A stretch of 10,432 nucleotides of DNA from contig CAJTXF010000081.1 of NCBI GenBank assembly GCA_910580045.1, positions 1-10,432 on the forward strand, given 5' to 3'. The translations under genes and the position numbers were made by a program. Shown here piece after piece: positions 4,859 to 10,432 of this stretch. Positions within the stretch are counted from its first letter, which is position 1. Every line of letters begins with the position of its first letter. Under the pieces are notes generated by a model that was given only the letters and a program-made list of their open reading frames with translations, was not told the DNA's origin and made no database searches. This DNA comes from an uncultured Eubacteriales bacterium. GTDB taxonomy: Bacteria > Bacillota > Clostridia > Oscillospirales > Acutalibacteraceae.

Positions 4859-6309
4859 AGAAAGGTATCAAAGTACTGATAGGATTTGTGCTGGCCATTG
4901 CCCTGGCGGGTTCGGGATTCTGGCTGGTGCATCGGTTCATTGAGTCCAAGGAGCAGCAGGCAAGTTTCCGGGAGCTGGCGGAGTCCGTGCTGATGGAGGT
5001 CACCCCTCAGAAGCCAATGGACGTGACTACTCCCGAGCCAGAGGCCCCGGAAGTTAGCCACGAACACCATGAGCCGACCGCTGACCCAGCCCCACAGGTA
5101 CTCCACGATATAGCAGCGCTCAAGGAGAAGAACGCTGAATGTGTTGGCTGGATTCGAGTGCCGGGGACGGACGTCGACTACCCGGTCATGTGGACGCCGG
5201 AGGGCCCGGAGCGCTACCTTCGGCGGGACTTCTACGGCGGCTATTCCGATTACGGCGTTCCTTTTTTGGACCACCGCTGTGATCTAGACAGTGACAACCT
5301 GATTTTGTATGGCCACAATATGTTCGATGGGACCATGTTCACCGATCTGCTCTGGTTCCGGGAGCGGGAGTACATGGAGGATCACAGTCAAATCATCCTG
5401 GAAACACCGGGTGGAGCCAGAGAGTACCGGGTGATTGCCGTGTGTCAGGCCAATTCGGTGGAGTCCAGGCTGTACCAACACATCAATTTCACCGATTCAG
5501 CTGGCAAAGACGTTGCTTTTTCTCTGCCGGAGGGTTGTATAACGGGCTTTATTGGCGTCAATGGCGCGGGCAAGACCACTACCCTGCGGACGCTCCTGCG
5601 GCTCACCGACAAAGAGGCTGGCAAAATTCAGTTTTTTGGGTTGGACATGGAGCAGAACGAGAGACAGATCAAAGACCGGCTGGGTATCGTTCTGGATGAT
5701 GGCTGCTTTTATGAGGAACTTTCCCTGTCCGAAATGAAAAGCATTATTGCTCCTGCCTATACCGCATGGTCGGAGCGTGATTTCAAGCAGTACATGGATA
5801 TGTTTTCCCTTGACCCCAAGCAAAAAATCAATACGCTCTCCAAGGGCATGAGGATGAAATATGCGCTTGCTCTGGCACTCTCCCACGAGGCCGAGCTACT
5901 GATTATGGACGAACCCACCAGCGGCCTTGACCCCCTGGTTAGAAGTCAGCTTTTGAAAATCCTGACGGAGTACATGAGCAAGGGCGGCAAAGGGGTGTTC
6001 TTTTCAACGCACATCACATCTGACCTTGATAAAATTGCGGATATGCTTATCATGATCGACAATGGGAACATCGTGTTCCAGGAGGAAAAGGATACTCTGT
6101 TGGACACCTATCGGATTGTCAAAGGTGATGTTCGGGCGCTCACCCCGGATTTGCGTAAGCTGTTTTTGAACATTTCCGAGACAGCTTTTGGATTTACGGG
6201 CATTACAAAGCAAGTAGCAGAAGTACAGCGTATGCTCCCGGACGCGATGATTGAGCGCCCCGCGATTGAGGATATTATGCTGGGAAACATTGAAGGGGGG
6301 AACAAATAA
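4855..6309 (+). CDS. In-frame fusion of a truncated class B sortase with an ABC transporter ATPase
   Basis: A 484-residue chimera. TTG 4855 follows AGGAGG (4841-4846) at 8 nt and overlaps the previous stop. Residues 6-25 are a signal anchor; ~65-213 are the sortase B fold, including DVDYPVMW and the active-site histidine in YGHNM (H154). Sortase sequence stops near residue 214, before the catalytic Cys and Arg. From ~218 the protein is an ABC ATPase: Walker A GVNGAGKT (234-241), signature LSKGM (328-332), Walker B LLIMDEP (D352, E353) and switch histidine in STHIT (H386), with a C-terminal extension typical of the YtrB-like group. The ATPase lacks its first ~25 residues, including the usual A-loop region. 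The sortase part would face outside and the ATPase must be inside, so the fusion is hard to reconcile with function. No separate ATPase start with a ribosome binding site is visible. The stop overlaps the permease ATG by one base. Confidence 0.85.
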   Translation: MKKGIKVLIGFVLAIALAGSGFWLVHRFIESKEQQASFRELAESVLMEVTPQKPMDVTTPEPEAPEVSHEHHEPTADPAPQVLHDIAALKEKNAECVGWIRVPGTDVDYPVMWTPEGPERYLRRDFYGGYSDYGVPFLDHRCDLDSDNLILYGHNMFDGTMFTDLLWFREREYMEDHSQIILETPGGAREYRVIAVCQANSVESRLYQHINFTDSAGKDVAFSLPEGCITGFIGVNGAGKTTTLRTLLRLTDKEAGKIQFFGLDMEQNERQIKDRLGIVLDDGCFYEELSLSEMKSIIAPAYTAWSERDFKQYMDMFSLDPKQKINTLSKGMRMKYALALALSHEAELLIMDEPTSGLDPLVRSQLLKILTEYMSKGGKGVFFSTHITSDLDKIADMLIMIDNGNIVFQEEKDTLLDTYRIVKGDVRALTPDLRKLFLNISETAFGFTGITKQVAEVQRMLPDAMIERPAIEDIMLGNIEGGNK

Positions 6310-6947
6310 TGCTGTTCCATCTGGTGAAAAAGGACTTCCTGATTGTAAAGAAATATGTGCTGATTATGCTGGTGGCGGCTATCGCCATTCCGCCAATCAT
6401 GCTCTGGAGAGCGCCGGAGTACGGCGGGGTGATGGGCTTTATCCTTTCTGTCATTTTTGCGGTATTCATGCTGTTGCAGTATGTTTCGCTCAAAGAGTAT
6501 CAATGCCCCAAAGCGTCCGCCCTGCTGTGCTCCGCTCCATACCCCCGGAGGCTTCTTGTTCTGTCAAAATACATTTTCTGTATGCTTATCTATGCGATCT
6601 GCTGCCTGATTTTCGGAATTGAAACAATGGTGGCTCCGCAGTTAGGGGCGTTGCGCCTGGATGCGCTGGCGCTGATGTTCCTGATAACGGCTATTGTTGT
6701 TGGTCTTTACCTGCCGACACAGTATAAGCTGGGCTATGAAAAAACGAAATTTGCATTTGTTGTCATTATCATGGCCTCCCCCGTTCTCACAGCGGCACTA
6801 CTCAAAATGGAGGGTATGAATTTTGATGCCCTGCTTACGGCCCCGCCGATTTTCGTATATGGTGGCATGATTTTAGCCGGGATTGTCTTTCTTATCATAT
6901 CCGCCTGCCTATCTGTAAAATTTTATGACAAAGTGGATTTAGCATAG
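6309..6947 (+). CDS. ABC-2 type transporter permease
   Basis: A 212-residue membrane protein with about six hydrophobic segments (~16-34, 40-58, 85-107, 116-136, ~147-165 and ~182-204), similar in length and opening (MLFHLVKKDFLIVKKY) to short ABC-2 permeases of the ABC2_membrane_5 type. It would pair with the ATPase encoded immediately upstream; ATG 6309 overlaps that stop (TAATG) and GAAGGGGGG (6292-6300) provides a ribosome binding site. Such pairs next to GntR/YtrA regulators often export or respond to antimicrobial peptides or cell-envelope stress, but the substrate cannot be told here. The gene looks intact although its ATPase partner is altered. Confidence 0.85.
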   Translation: MLFHLVKKDFLIVKKYVLIMLVAAIAIPPIMLWRAPEYGGVMGFILSVIFAVFMLLQYVSLKEYQCPKASALLCSAPYPRRLLVLSKYIFCMLIYAICCLIFGIETMVAPQLGALRLDALALMFLITAIVVGLYLPTQYKLGYEKTKFAFVVIIMASPVLTAALLKMEGMNFDALLTAPPIFVYGGMILAGIVFLIISACLSVKFYDKVDLA

Positions 6948-6964
6948 GACGAAAGGAATTGAGT

Positions 6965-7348
6965 ATGGGAAAAGACACTGTTTTTCTTTACGCTATCGCT
7001 GCTGTCGCTGTTTGCTTTGCTTTGGTTAATGCGCTACTGCTTTTGGTGAAGCGCGGGAAAACGGCGCAGACCATCGGGACTATATCATCTATCAAAATGC
7101 CAAACGCGGAGACGGCGAAGGCCCGCAATTCAAAGTGGGCTGAGATCACATACACTGTGGACGGAAAGACTTATCGTTCAAAAAATCGTATTCAAGTATC
7201 AATGGCATCACAGATTGGGGATTCGGTTACTGTGCGCTATGATATGGAACACCCGGAAAAACTGTATAGTTTTTCTGATTCCCGGATCATCGCTTCACTT
7301 TTGGTCGCCGCTATTTGTGTACTGGCCGCATTTTTCAAATTAGTATGA
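6965..7348 (+). CDS. DUF3592-like membrane protein
   Basis: A 127-residue protein with an N-terminal membrane segment (~6-26, FLYAIAAVAVCFALVNALLL), a central beta-rich domain and a C-terminal membrane segment (~108-126). The middle contains WAEITYTVDGKTYRSKN and GDSVTVRYDMEHPEKLYSF, the pattern of DUF3592 proteins, whose function is unknown. ATG 6965 is preferred, with AAGGA (6953-6957) at 7 nt; an in-frame TTG lies two codons earlier. It follows the permease by 17 nt and is probably in the same operon. A role as accessory subunit or sensor for the transporter is only a guess. Confidence 0.75.
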   Translation: MGKDTVFLYAIAAVAVCFALVNALLLLVKRGKTAQTIGTISSIKMPNAETAKARNSKWAEITYTVDGKTYRSKNRIQVSMASQIGDSVTVRYDMEHPEKLYSFSDSRIIASLLVAAICVLAAFFKLV

Positions 7349-7364
7349 GAAAGGAGGAAGATCA

Positions 7365-7457
7365 ATGCCGCATTTTCCGCAATGGTTTGTAATCATTTGT
7401 ATTCTGCTGCCCGTTGCCAATGCAATCTACAAGGCGTGGAAGAACCGCAAAAAGTAG
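7365..7457 (+). CDS. 30-residue single-pass membrane peptide
   Basis: A small ORF with an excellent ribosome binding site, AAGGAGG (7351-7357), 7 nt before ATG 7365. The product starts MPHFPQWFVIICILLPVANA and ends in a basic tail (KAWKNRKK), so one membrane helix with a positively charged C-terminus. It sits 16 nt after the DUF3592 gene and 23 nt before the regulator, in the same direction. The site, compact operon spacing and membrane-like composition support expression. The function is unknown; it might be a small transporter subunit. Confidence 0.65.
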   Translation: MPHFPQWFVIICILLPVANAIYKAWKNRKK

Positions 7458-7480
7458 CGATTGCCGCGTAGGAGGTTATT

Positions 7481-7817
7481 ATGGGATGGGACATTTCTGT
7501 AAGCGAGCGGATTTATCACAAGCTGGCAAATGAACTGCTTTTCAAAATCATAAATGGGACTATTCCGATGGGAAGTAAACTTTCCCCCTGTGAGGGAAGT
7601 TAGCACCAGCCAGGACACAATGCGGAAAGCTCTATGCGTACTTATTGAGCGTAGAGTAATCTTAAAAACATATCGGGGCTATTTTGTTACCGATGATAGG
7701 CAGATCATTTGCGATGCCCGTCAGCAGTATATTGAGCAGGAAACAGCGCACTACCAAGCTGCCCTGCTGAAAGTAAACTGCAAAGCGGAAATCAAGTTAA
7801 AAGCACTGGGGGGATGA
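7481..7817 (+). pseudogene. YtrA/GntR-family transcriptional regulator, frameshifted
   Basis: ATG 7481, 5 nt after AGGAGG (7470-7475), opens MGWDISVSERIYHKLANELL and continues FKIINGTIPMGSKLSP, the start of a GntR winged-helix domain (IYxQIxxxIxxxIxxGxxxxGxKLPSVRE). The frame then reaches TAG at 7601 after 40 residues. The rest is found +1 from GTG 7590: VREVSTSQDTMRKALCVLIE, then TYRGYFVTDD and a helical tail to TGA 7815-7817. The change lies in or next to a C5 run (7584-7588). The segment between VREV and DTMRKA is also about four residues shorter than the usual VREL-A-x-x-L-x-V-S-x-x-T-V spacing, so the recognition helix is probably damaged as well. The short C-terminal part fits the YtrA subgroup, which represses adjacent ABC genes. 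Confidence 0.75.
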
Positions 7818-7821
7818 CCTT

Positions 7822-8010
7822 ATGGGAAAAGAGAAGTGGCTATTATGCCCTGTCTGCGGCAACAAGACACGGCTTAGGCTGCGCGTAGATACAGTCCTGA
7901 TAAACTTCCCGCTATACTGCCCCAAGTGCAGACAAGAAACTCTAATCACGGTTCAACAACTGAATATGTCAATTATAAGAGAGCCAGACGCACAGACGCA
8001 GAGCCGATAA
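7822..8010 (+). CDS. Cysteine-rich KTR domain protein
   Basis: A 62-residue protein with two CxxC zinc-knuckle pairs: CPVCGNKTR near the N-terminus, carrying the KTR motif that names the family, and CPKCRQET. The C-terminus reads NMSIIREPDAQTQSR. Proteins like this are common cargo in Tn916- and Tn1549-related elements, often near tetracycline-resistance genes, but their function is unknown; the zinc ribbon suggests nucleic-acid or protein binding. ATG 7822 is 4 nt after the regulator stop, so it was probably co-transcribed with it. No tet gene is present here. Confidence 0.85.
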   Translation: MGKEKWLLCPVCGNKTRLRLRVDTVLINFPLYCPKCRQETLITVQQLNMSIIREPDAQTQSR

Positions 8011-8048
8011 AATCGTGAAAAATCGCGGTTTATCGGTTCTTTCTGTTT
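8001..8048 (+). terminator. Intrinsic terminator overlapping the KTR gene stop
   Basis: An 11-bp stem (8001-8011 with 8029-8039, one G-U pair) forms around the KTR stop codon, with a 17-nt loop, followed by T-rich TTCTTTCTGTTT. It would end the cargo operon. Its right arm overlaps a competing hairpin in which GCGGTTT (8025-8031) pairs with AAACCGC (8056-8062), followed by TTTTT (8063-8067). Confidence 0.7.
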
Positions 8049-8086
8049 CCACGCGAAACCGCTTTTTAAGTCTTTGCGCCATGGGT

Positions 8087-8131
8087 AAACGGCGGTTTTG
8101 AAATACATAATTTCAACCGCCGTTTCTTTTT
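8087..8131 (+). terminator. Strong intrinsic terminator
   Basis: The arms 8087-8104 and 8110-8125 pair over about 16 bp with a 2-nt bulge and a 5-nt loop (ACATA), and CTTTTT follows (8126-8131). The left arm contains AAACGGCGG and the right arm CCGCCGTTT. It follows the cargo operon and insulates the right end of the element. Confidence 0.85.
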
Positions 8132-8309
8132 GAAAAAGAGGATACGGAGGGCGTGTTAAAGTCGCCCATTTTTAAGGACACGGCGGTATCTGGGAGGTAT
8201 CGTCATGTCCTTTTTTATCCTGGCTCCCCCTAACTCGTCAAAAAAAGCATAGCCCCTCCGCCGGGTTACTCCGACCACAAACGCGAAATATGTAAGTATA
8301 TAGAGAACT
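8132..8309. other. Short mostly non-coding stretch with weak hairpin and possible tiny ORF
   Basis: This gap holds no convincing gene. A stem AAGGACA (8174-8180) with TGTCCTT (8206-8212) and a 25-nt loop precedes T6 (8211-8216) and may be a weak terminator. A 26-codon frame from GTG 8153 (VLKSPIFKDTAVSGRYRHVL then FYPGSP, TAA 8231) lies after GGAGG, but the spacing is only 2 nt. Its frame would extend to NSSKKA and a TAG at 8250 if the C5 run at 8226-8230 were one base shorter. I keep it only as a possibility. Confidence 0.3.
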
Positions 8310-8489
8310 ATGTCACTTCACGCGCCCGCACAGTACAAAACGGCCTCTTTCCAGGGCCGGACGATTACCGTTGAAAACCTGACCCCCATTCTTGCCCCCA
8401 AGGTGCGGGACAAGCGCAAGCGGGAGATCGAAACGGGGCTTTATTCCGTGTTCCGCAAGTACGCTCCAGGCCGCGCGGAAATGCGCTGA
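8310..8489 (+). CDS. Small basic protein upstream of the recombinase
   Basis: A 59-residue ORF from ATG 8310 to TGA 8487-8489: it begins MSLHAPAQYKTASFQGRTIT, contains ENLTPILAPKVRDKRKREIE and ends RKYAPGRAEMR. It has many basic residues and a likely C-terminal helix (KVRDKRKREIETGLYSVFRK), suggesting a DNA- or protein-binding role. I recall closely similar small proteins beside recombinases in clostridial elements, but this is unverified. There is no good ribosome binding site and an in-frame stop (TAG 8301) lies just upstream, so expression is uncertain. Codon use and GC match the recombinase gene. A directionality factor role is possible only by position. Confidence 0.55.
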   Translation: MSLHAPAQYKTASFQGRTITVENLTPILAPKVRDKRKREIETGLYSVFRKYAPGRAEMR

Positions 8490-8502
8490 CCGGGTGACAT
8501 CC

Positions 8503-8531
8503 TTGTGATTTGGGGCTGTCTTTGGTATAAT
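8503..8531 (+). promoter_or_regulatory. Promoter of the serine recombinase gene
   Basis: TTGTGA (8503-8508) and TATAAT (8526-8531) are 17 nt apart, and TGG precedes the -10, giving an extended -10 element. It lies 49 nt upstream of the recombinase ATG and after the small basic ORF, so the recombinase has its own transcription start near 8538. Confidence 0.8.
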
Positions 8532-8550
8532 ATACTTGTAAAGGTTGACA

Positions 8551-8575
8551 GCTCCATTCCGATACGGAAAGGAGC
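8551..8575 (+). promoter_or_regulatory. Hairpin covering the recombinase ribosome binding site
   Basis: GCTCCATTCC (8551-8560) and GGAAAGGAGC (8566-8575) are complementary at 9 of 10 positions (one A-A mismatch), with loop GATAC. The Shine-Dalgarno AAAGGAG (8568-8574) is wholly within the right arm, 6 nt before ATG 8581. In RNA it could limit recombinase translation; as DNA it is also a candidate binding dyad. Confidence 0.65.
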
Positions 8576-8580
8576 CGACA

Positions 8581-10086
8581 ATGGAAAATCGCATCGACGC
8601 TATCTACGCAAGGCAGTCTGTGGACCGCAAGGACAGTATCAGCATTGAGAGCCAGATCGAGTTCTGCAAGTACGAGCTGCGGGGAGGGAATTACAAGGAC
8701 TACAAGGACAAGGGCTTTTCCGGCAAGAACACGGACCGCCCCCGCTTCCAGGAGTTGATGGCCGACATCAAGCGGGGCCTGATCCGCCGGGTGGTGGTTT
8801 ACAAACTGGACCGTATCAGCCGTTCTATCCTGGACTTCGCCACTATGATGGAGCTGTTCCAACAGTACAATGTGGAGTTCGTTTCCTCTACGGAAAAGTT
8901 TGATACCTCCACCCCTATGGGCCGGGCTATGCTGAACATCTGCATTGTGTTCGCCCAGCTTGAACGGGAAACGATTCAGAAGCGGGTAACGGACGCCTAC
9001 TATTCCCGTTGCCAGCGCGGATTTCACATGAGCGGTGCGGCCCCCTACGGCTTCAAGCTGGAGCCCACCACCATCCAGGGCATACGCACGAAAATGATGA
9101 TCCCGGACCCCGACACGGCGAATATTGCCCGGTTGATGTTTGAAATGTACGCCGAGCCGTCCACATCGTTCGGGGATATTGCCCGGTACTTCGCCCAGGA
9201 GGGCATCCTGGTGTATGACAAGGAGCTGCGCCGGGGCTTCATTTCTCAAATGCTCCGCAACCCCATTTACGCCCAGGCGGACCTGGAGCTGTACGAGTTC
9301 TTCAAGGGGCAGGGGGCCGTGGTGGTAAACGAGGCGGCGGACTTCGCCGGGACCAACGGCTGCTATCTCTACCAGGGCCGGGACGTGCAGGAGCGGAAAA
9401 ACAAGGACCTGAAAAATCAGATCCTTGTGCTGGCCCCCAGCGAGGGCATTGTTCCCGCCGATACCTGGCTGCGGTGCCGGAAAAAGCTGATGGCAAATAT
9501 CACGTTCCAGGGCGGGCGCAAGCCGAAAAATACCTGGCTGGCCGGGAAAGTGAAGTGCGGCCACTGTGGGCGGGCGCTGAAAAGCATGGGCAACCGGGCG
9601 GGAACGCAATATCTTCGCTGTACCAAGCGGGCGGACAACATGAGCTGCGAGGGCTGCGGGACGCTTCGGACGCCGGAGTTTGAACAGTTCGTCTATGAGG
9701 CTATGGTGCAAAAGCTGTCCGAGTTCCAAACCCTGACCGCCCAGGCGGAGACGGTCAATCCCAAATTGACCACCTTAAACGTGGAGCTGGCCCAGGTGGA
9801 GGACGAGATTGAAAAGCTGCTGAACACCCTGACCGGGGCCAGCGCGGTTTTGATGTCCTACGCCAACGGGAAGATTGAGGAGCTGGACGCCCGCCGTCAA
9901 GGGCTGATAAAGGAGATTGCCGCGCTGAACGCCGAAAGCGTCTCCCCGCAAAAAATCGAGTACCTGTCCTCCCACCTGGGAAATTGGGACAACATCGACT
10001 TTGACGACCGGCGGCAGGTGGCCGACATCATTCTCTCCCAGGTCCACGCCACGGCTGACCGTGTGTCGTTTGAGTGGAAAATCTGA
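8581..10086 (+). CDS. Large serine recombinase (site-specific integrase/transposase)
   Basis: A 501-residue large serine recombinase that would integrate and excise the element through a 5'-phosphoserine intermediate. ATG 8581 follows AAAGGAG at 6 nt. The N-terminal resolvase domain (~1-150) has the catalytic serine in YARQS (S13), the SIESQ motif and the arginine-rich YKLDRISRS segment. The recombinase domain (~165-290) includes AAPYGFKLEP and the RGFISQMLRNPIYAQ region. A zinc ribbon follows with C326-GH-C329 and C347, C356 or C359. Residues ~385-450 form a coiled coil (VELAQVEDEIEKLLNTL and GKIEELDARRQGLIKEI) that controls synapsis direction in this family. Length is complete and no lesion is visible. 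It resembles TndX/TnpX-type enzymes of clostridial elements. Its place at the right edge fits a role in moving this unit. Confidence 0.95.
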   Translation: MENRIDAIYARQSVDRKDSISIESQIEFCKYELRGGNYKDYKDKGFSGKNTDRPRFQELMADIKRGLIRRVVVYKLDRISRSILDFATMMELFQQYNVEFVSSTEKFDTSTPMGRAMLNICIVFAQLERETIQKRVTDAYYSRCQRGFHMSGAAPYGFKLEPTTIQGIRTKMMIPDPDTANIARLMFEMYAEPSTSFGDIARYFAQEGILVYDKELRRGFISQMLRNPIYAQADLELYEFFKGQGAVVVNEAADFAGTNGCYLYQGRDVQERKNKDLKNQILVLAPSEGIVPADTWLRCRKKLMANITFQGGRKPKNTWLAGKVKCGHCGRALKSMGNRAGTQYLRCTKRADNMSCEGCGTLRTPEFEQFVYEAMVQKLSEFQTLTAQAETVNPKLTTLNVELAQVEDEIEKLLNTLTGASAVLMSYANGKIEELDARRQGLIKEIAALNAESVSPQKIEYLSSHLGNWDNIDFDDRRQVADIILSQVHATADRVSFEWKI

Positions 10087-10109
10087 TTTCTTACCCCCAG
10101 CGCCTTATT

Positions 10110-10129
10110 CAATGGTGTGTTTACCATTG
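10110..10129. repeat. Inverted repeat just after the recombinase gene
   Basis: CAATGGT (10110-10116) and ACCATTG (10123-10129) are perfect inverted copies separated by GTGTTT. It lies 24 nt after the recombinase stop, where elements carrying large serine recombinases commonly end. It may be part of an attachment site, but crossover bases cannot be identified without the other end. Confidence 0.6.
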
Positions 10130-10303
10130 TCAAGCGATGTTTGCCACGAATTAGGAAAAGCAGGCTTCATGAGATGTTATGGTTCTGGCAGTATCAAAGG
10201 ATACTTTGTGTGTCTCAGTGAGCAGGGTGTAGCCTATATGGATAACCGGCTAAAAAGAAACTTAAAGGATGCCGCAGATTTAATTTCACCATTTATTCCT
10301 TAA
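10112..10303 (+). pseudogene. C-terminal remnant of an unidentified small protein
   Basis: The frame ending at TAA 10301-10303 encodes a coherent protein piece: CHELGKAGFMRCYGSGSIKG, then YFVCLSEQGVAYMDNRLKRN and a helical DAADLISPFIP end. The pattern of a helix, a CYGSGSIKGYF hairpin and an EQGVAYM helix resembles the end of a winged-helix protein. The first in-frame ATG (10112) falls inside the inverted repeat and has no ribosome binding site, and the residues before CHELGK look unrelated. I read it as a gene whose 5' part was removed when the recombinase-bearing unit arrived. Identity unknown. Confidence 0.5.
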
Positions 10304-10432
10304 GCACCTCACAGTACGCTGTTCCGTCATAACCGCAATCCTCGAAATTCACAGCGTGTCTAATATCCGTTGTGAACCGGCAGGGCTCATCTAGCTCATG
10401 TAAGCGAAAAATAGATCCGAACCTACGCAAGA
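10293..10432 (-). CDS. C-terminal part of an unidentified protein on the minus strand (runs off the window)
   Basis: On the minus strand the last 140 bases are open to a stop at 10293-10295. They encode about 45 residues with protein-like composition: LRRFGSIFRLHELDEPCRFT, then TDIRHAVNFEDCGYDGTAYC and EVLKE. No family is assigned. It converges on the plus-strand remnant and their 3' ends overlap by 11 nt. The + strand has no competing open frame here. It should extend beyond the right edge and probably belongs to the flanking host or a neighbouring element. Confidence 0.45.
   Translation of the reverse strand, partial: LRRFGSIFRLHELDEPCRFTTDIRHAVNFEDCGYDGTAYCEVLKE

Noticed and set aside
5440..5660. 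Separate start for the ABC ATPase inside the fusion
   Set aside because: In-frame GTG codons at 5440 and 5458 lack a ribosome binding site, and the next ATG (5647) is after Walker A.
8365..9729. Long 454-codon open frame on the minus strand
   Set aside because: It lies opposite the recombinase gene, is proline-, histidine- and leucine-rich in the way typical of antisense frames in GC-rich genes, and shows no domain or ribosome binding site.
1..10432. CRISPR array, tRNA or rRNA genes, antibiotic resistance genes
   Set aside because: No regularly spaced repeats, cloverleaf or rRNA-like segments seen; the KTR protein often accompanies tet genes but none is present.

Overview
The window looks like part of an integrative and conjugative element (ICE) or its remnant from a gut-type Firmicute, most likely a clostridial host (Oscillospiraceae or Lachnospiraceae). 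The evidence is strong AGGAGG-type ribosome binding sites, GC-rich conjugation genes of the Maff2 / VirB6-like / PrgI type found in Tn1549-like elements, a SpaA-type wall-anchored protein, a class B sortase, a cysteine-rich KTR protein and a large serine recombinase. No host housekeeping gene is present.

Left end (1-944): the first ~115 bases fold as domain V and probably domain VI of a group II intron on the + strand. The intron interrupts a SpaA/Cna_B surface protein gene, whose second exon runs to 944 and ends in a sorting signal.

Conjugation block (961-4858): a Maff2 (VirB2-like) pilin, two paralogous small proteins, a VirB6-like membrane protein, PrgI, and a cytosolic conjugation-associated protein. 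Three lesions mark this block. An A-tract frameshift sits in the Maff2 signal peptide. A short palindrome cuts off the last ~20 residues of the VirB6-like protein, and the lost tail is still readable downstream. A dnaX-like A-AAA-AAG site sits where the gene after prgI must change frame. A self-contained MntA/HepT toxin-antitoxin cassette, with its own promoter and terminator, lies between the VirB6-like gene and prgI. No VirB4 ATPase, VirD4 or relaxase is present, although VirB4 would be expected near PrgI.

Cargo block (4855-8010): a sortase B gene is fused in frame, without its catalytic Cys, to an ABC ATPase lacking its own N-terminus. It is followed by an ABC-2 permease, a DUF3592 membrane protein, a 30-residue membrane peptide, a frameshifted YtrA/GntR-type regulator and a KTR protein. 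This resembles a YtrA-type regulator/ABC operon that lost its 5' end in a rearrangement.

Right end (8011-10432): terminators, a short non-coding stretch, a 59-residue ORF, then a large serine recombinase with a good promoter and a hairpin over its ribosome binding site. Past the recombinase are an inverted repeat and two convergent C-terminal gene pieces, probably marking the element boundary or a junction with another element.

The best candidates for something new are the sortase-ABC fusion, the intron-split adhesin, the toxin-antitoxin cassette placed inside the conjugation operon, and the frame changes in homopolymers. The homopolymer frame changes could instead be sequencing errors, which should be excluded first.
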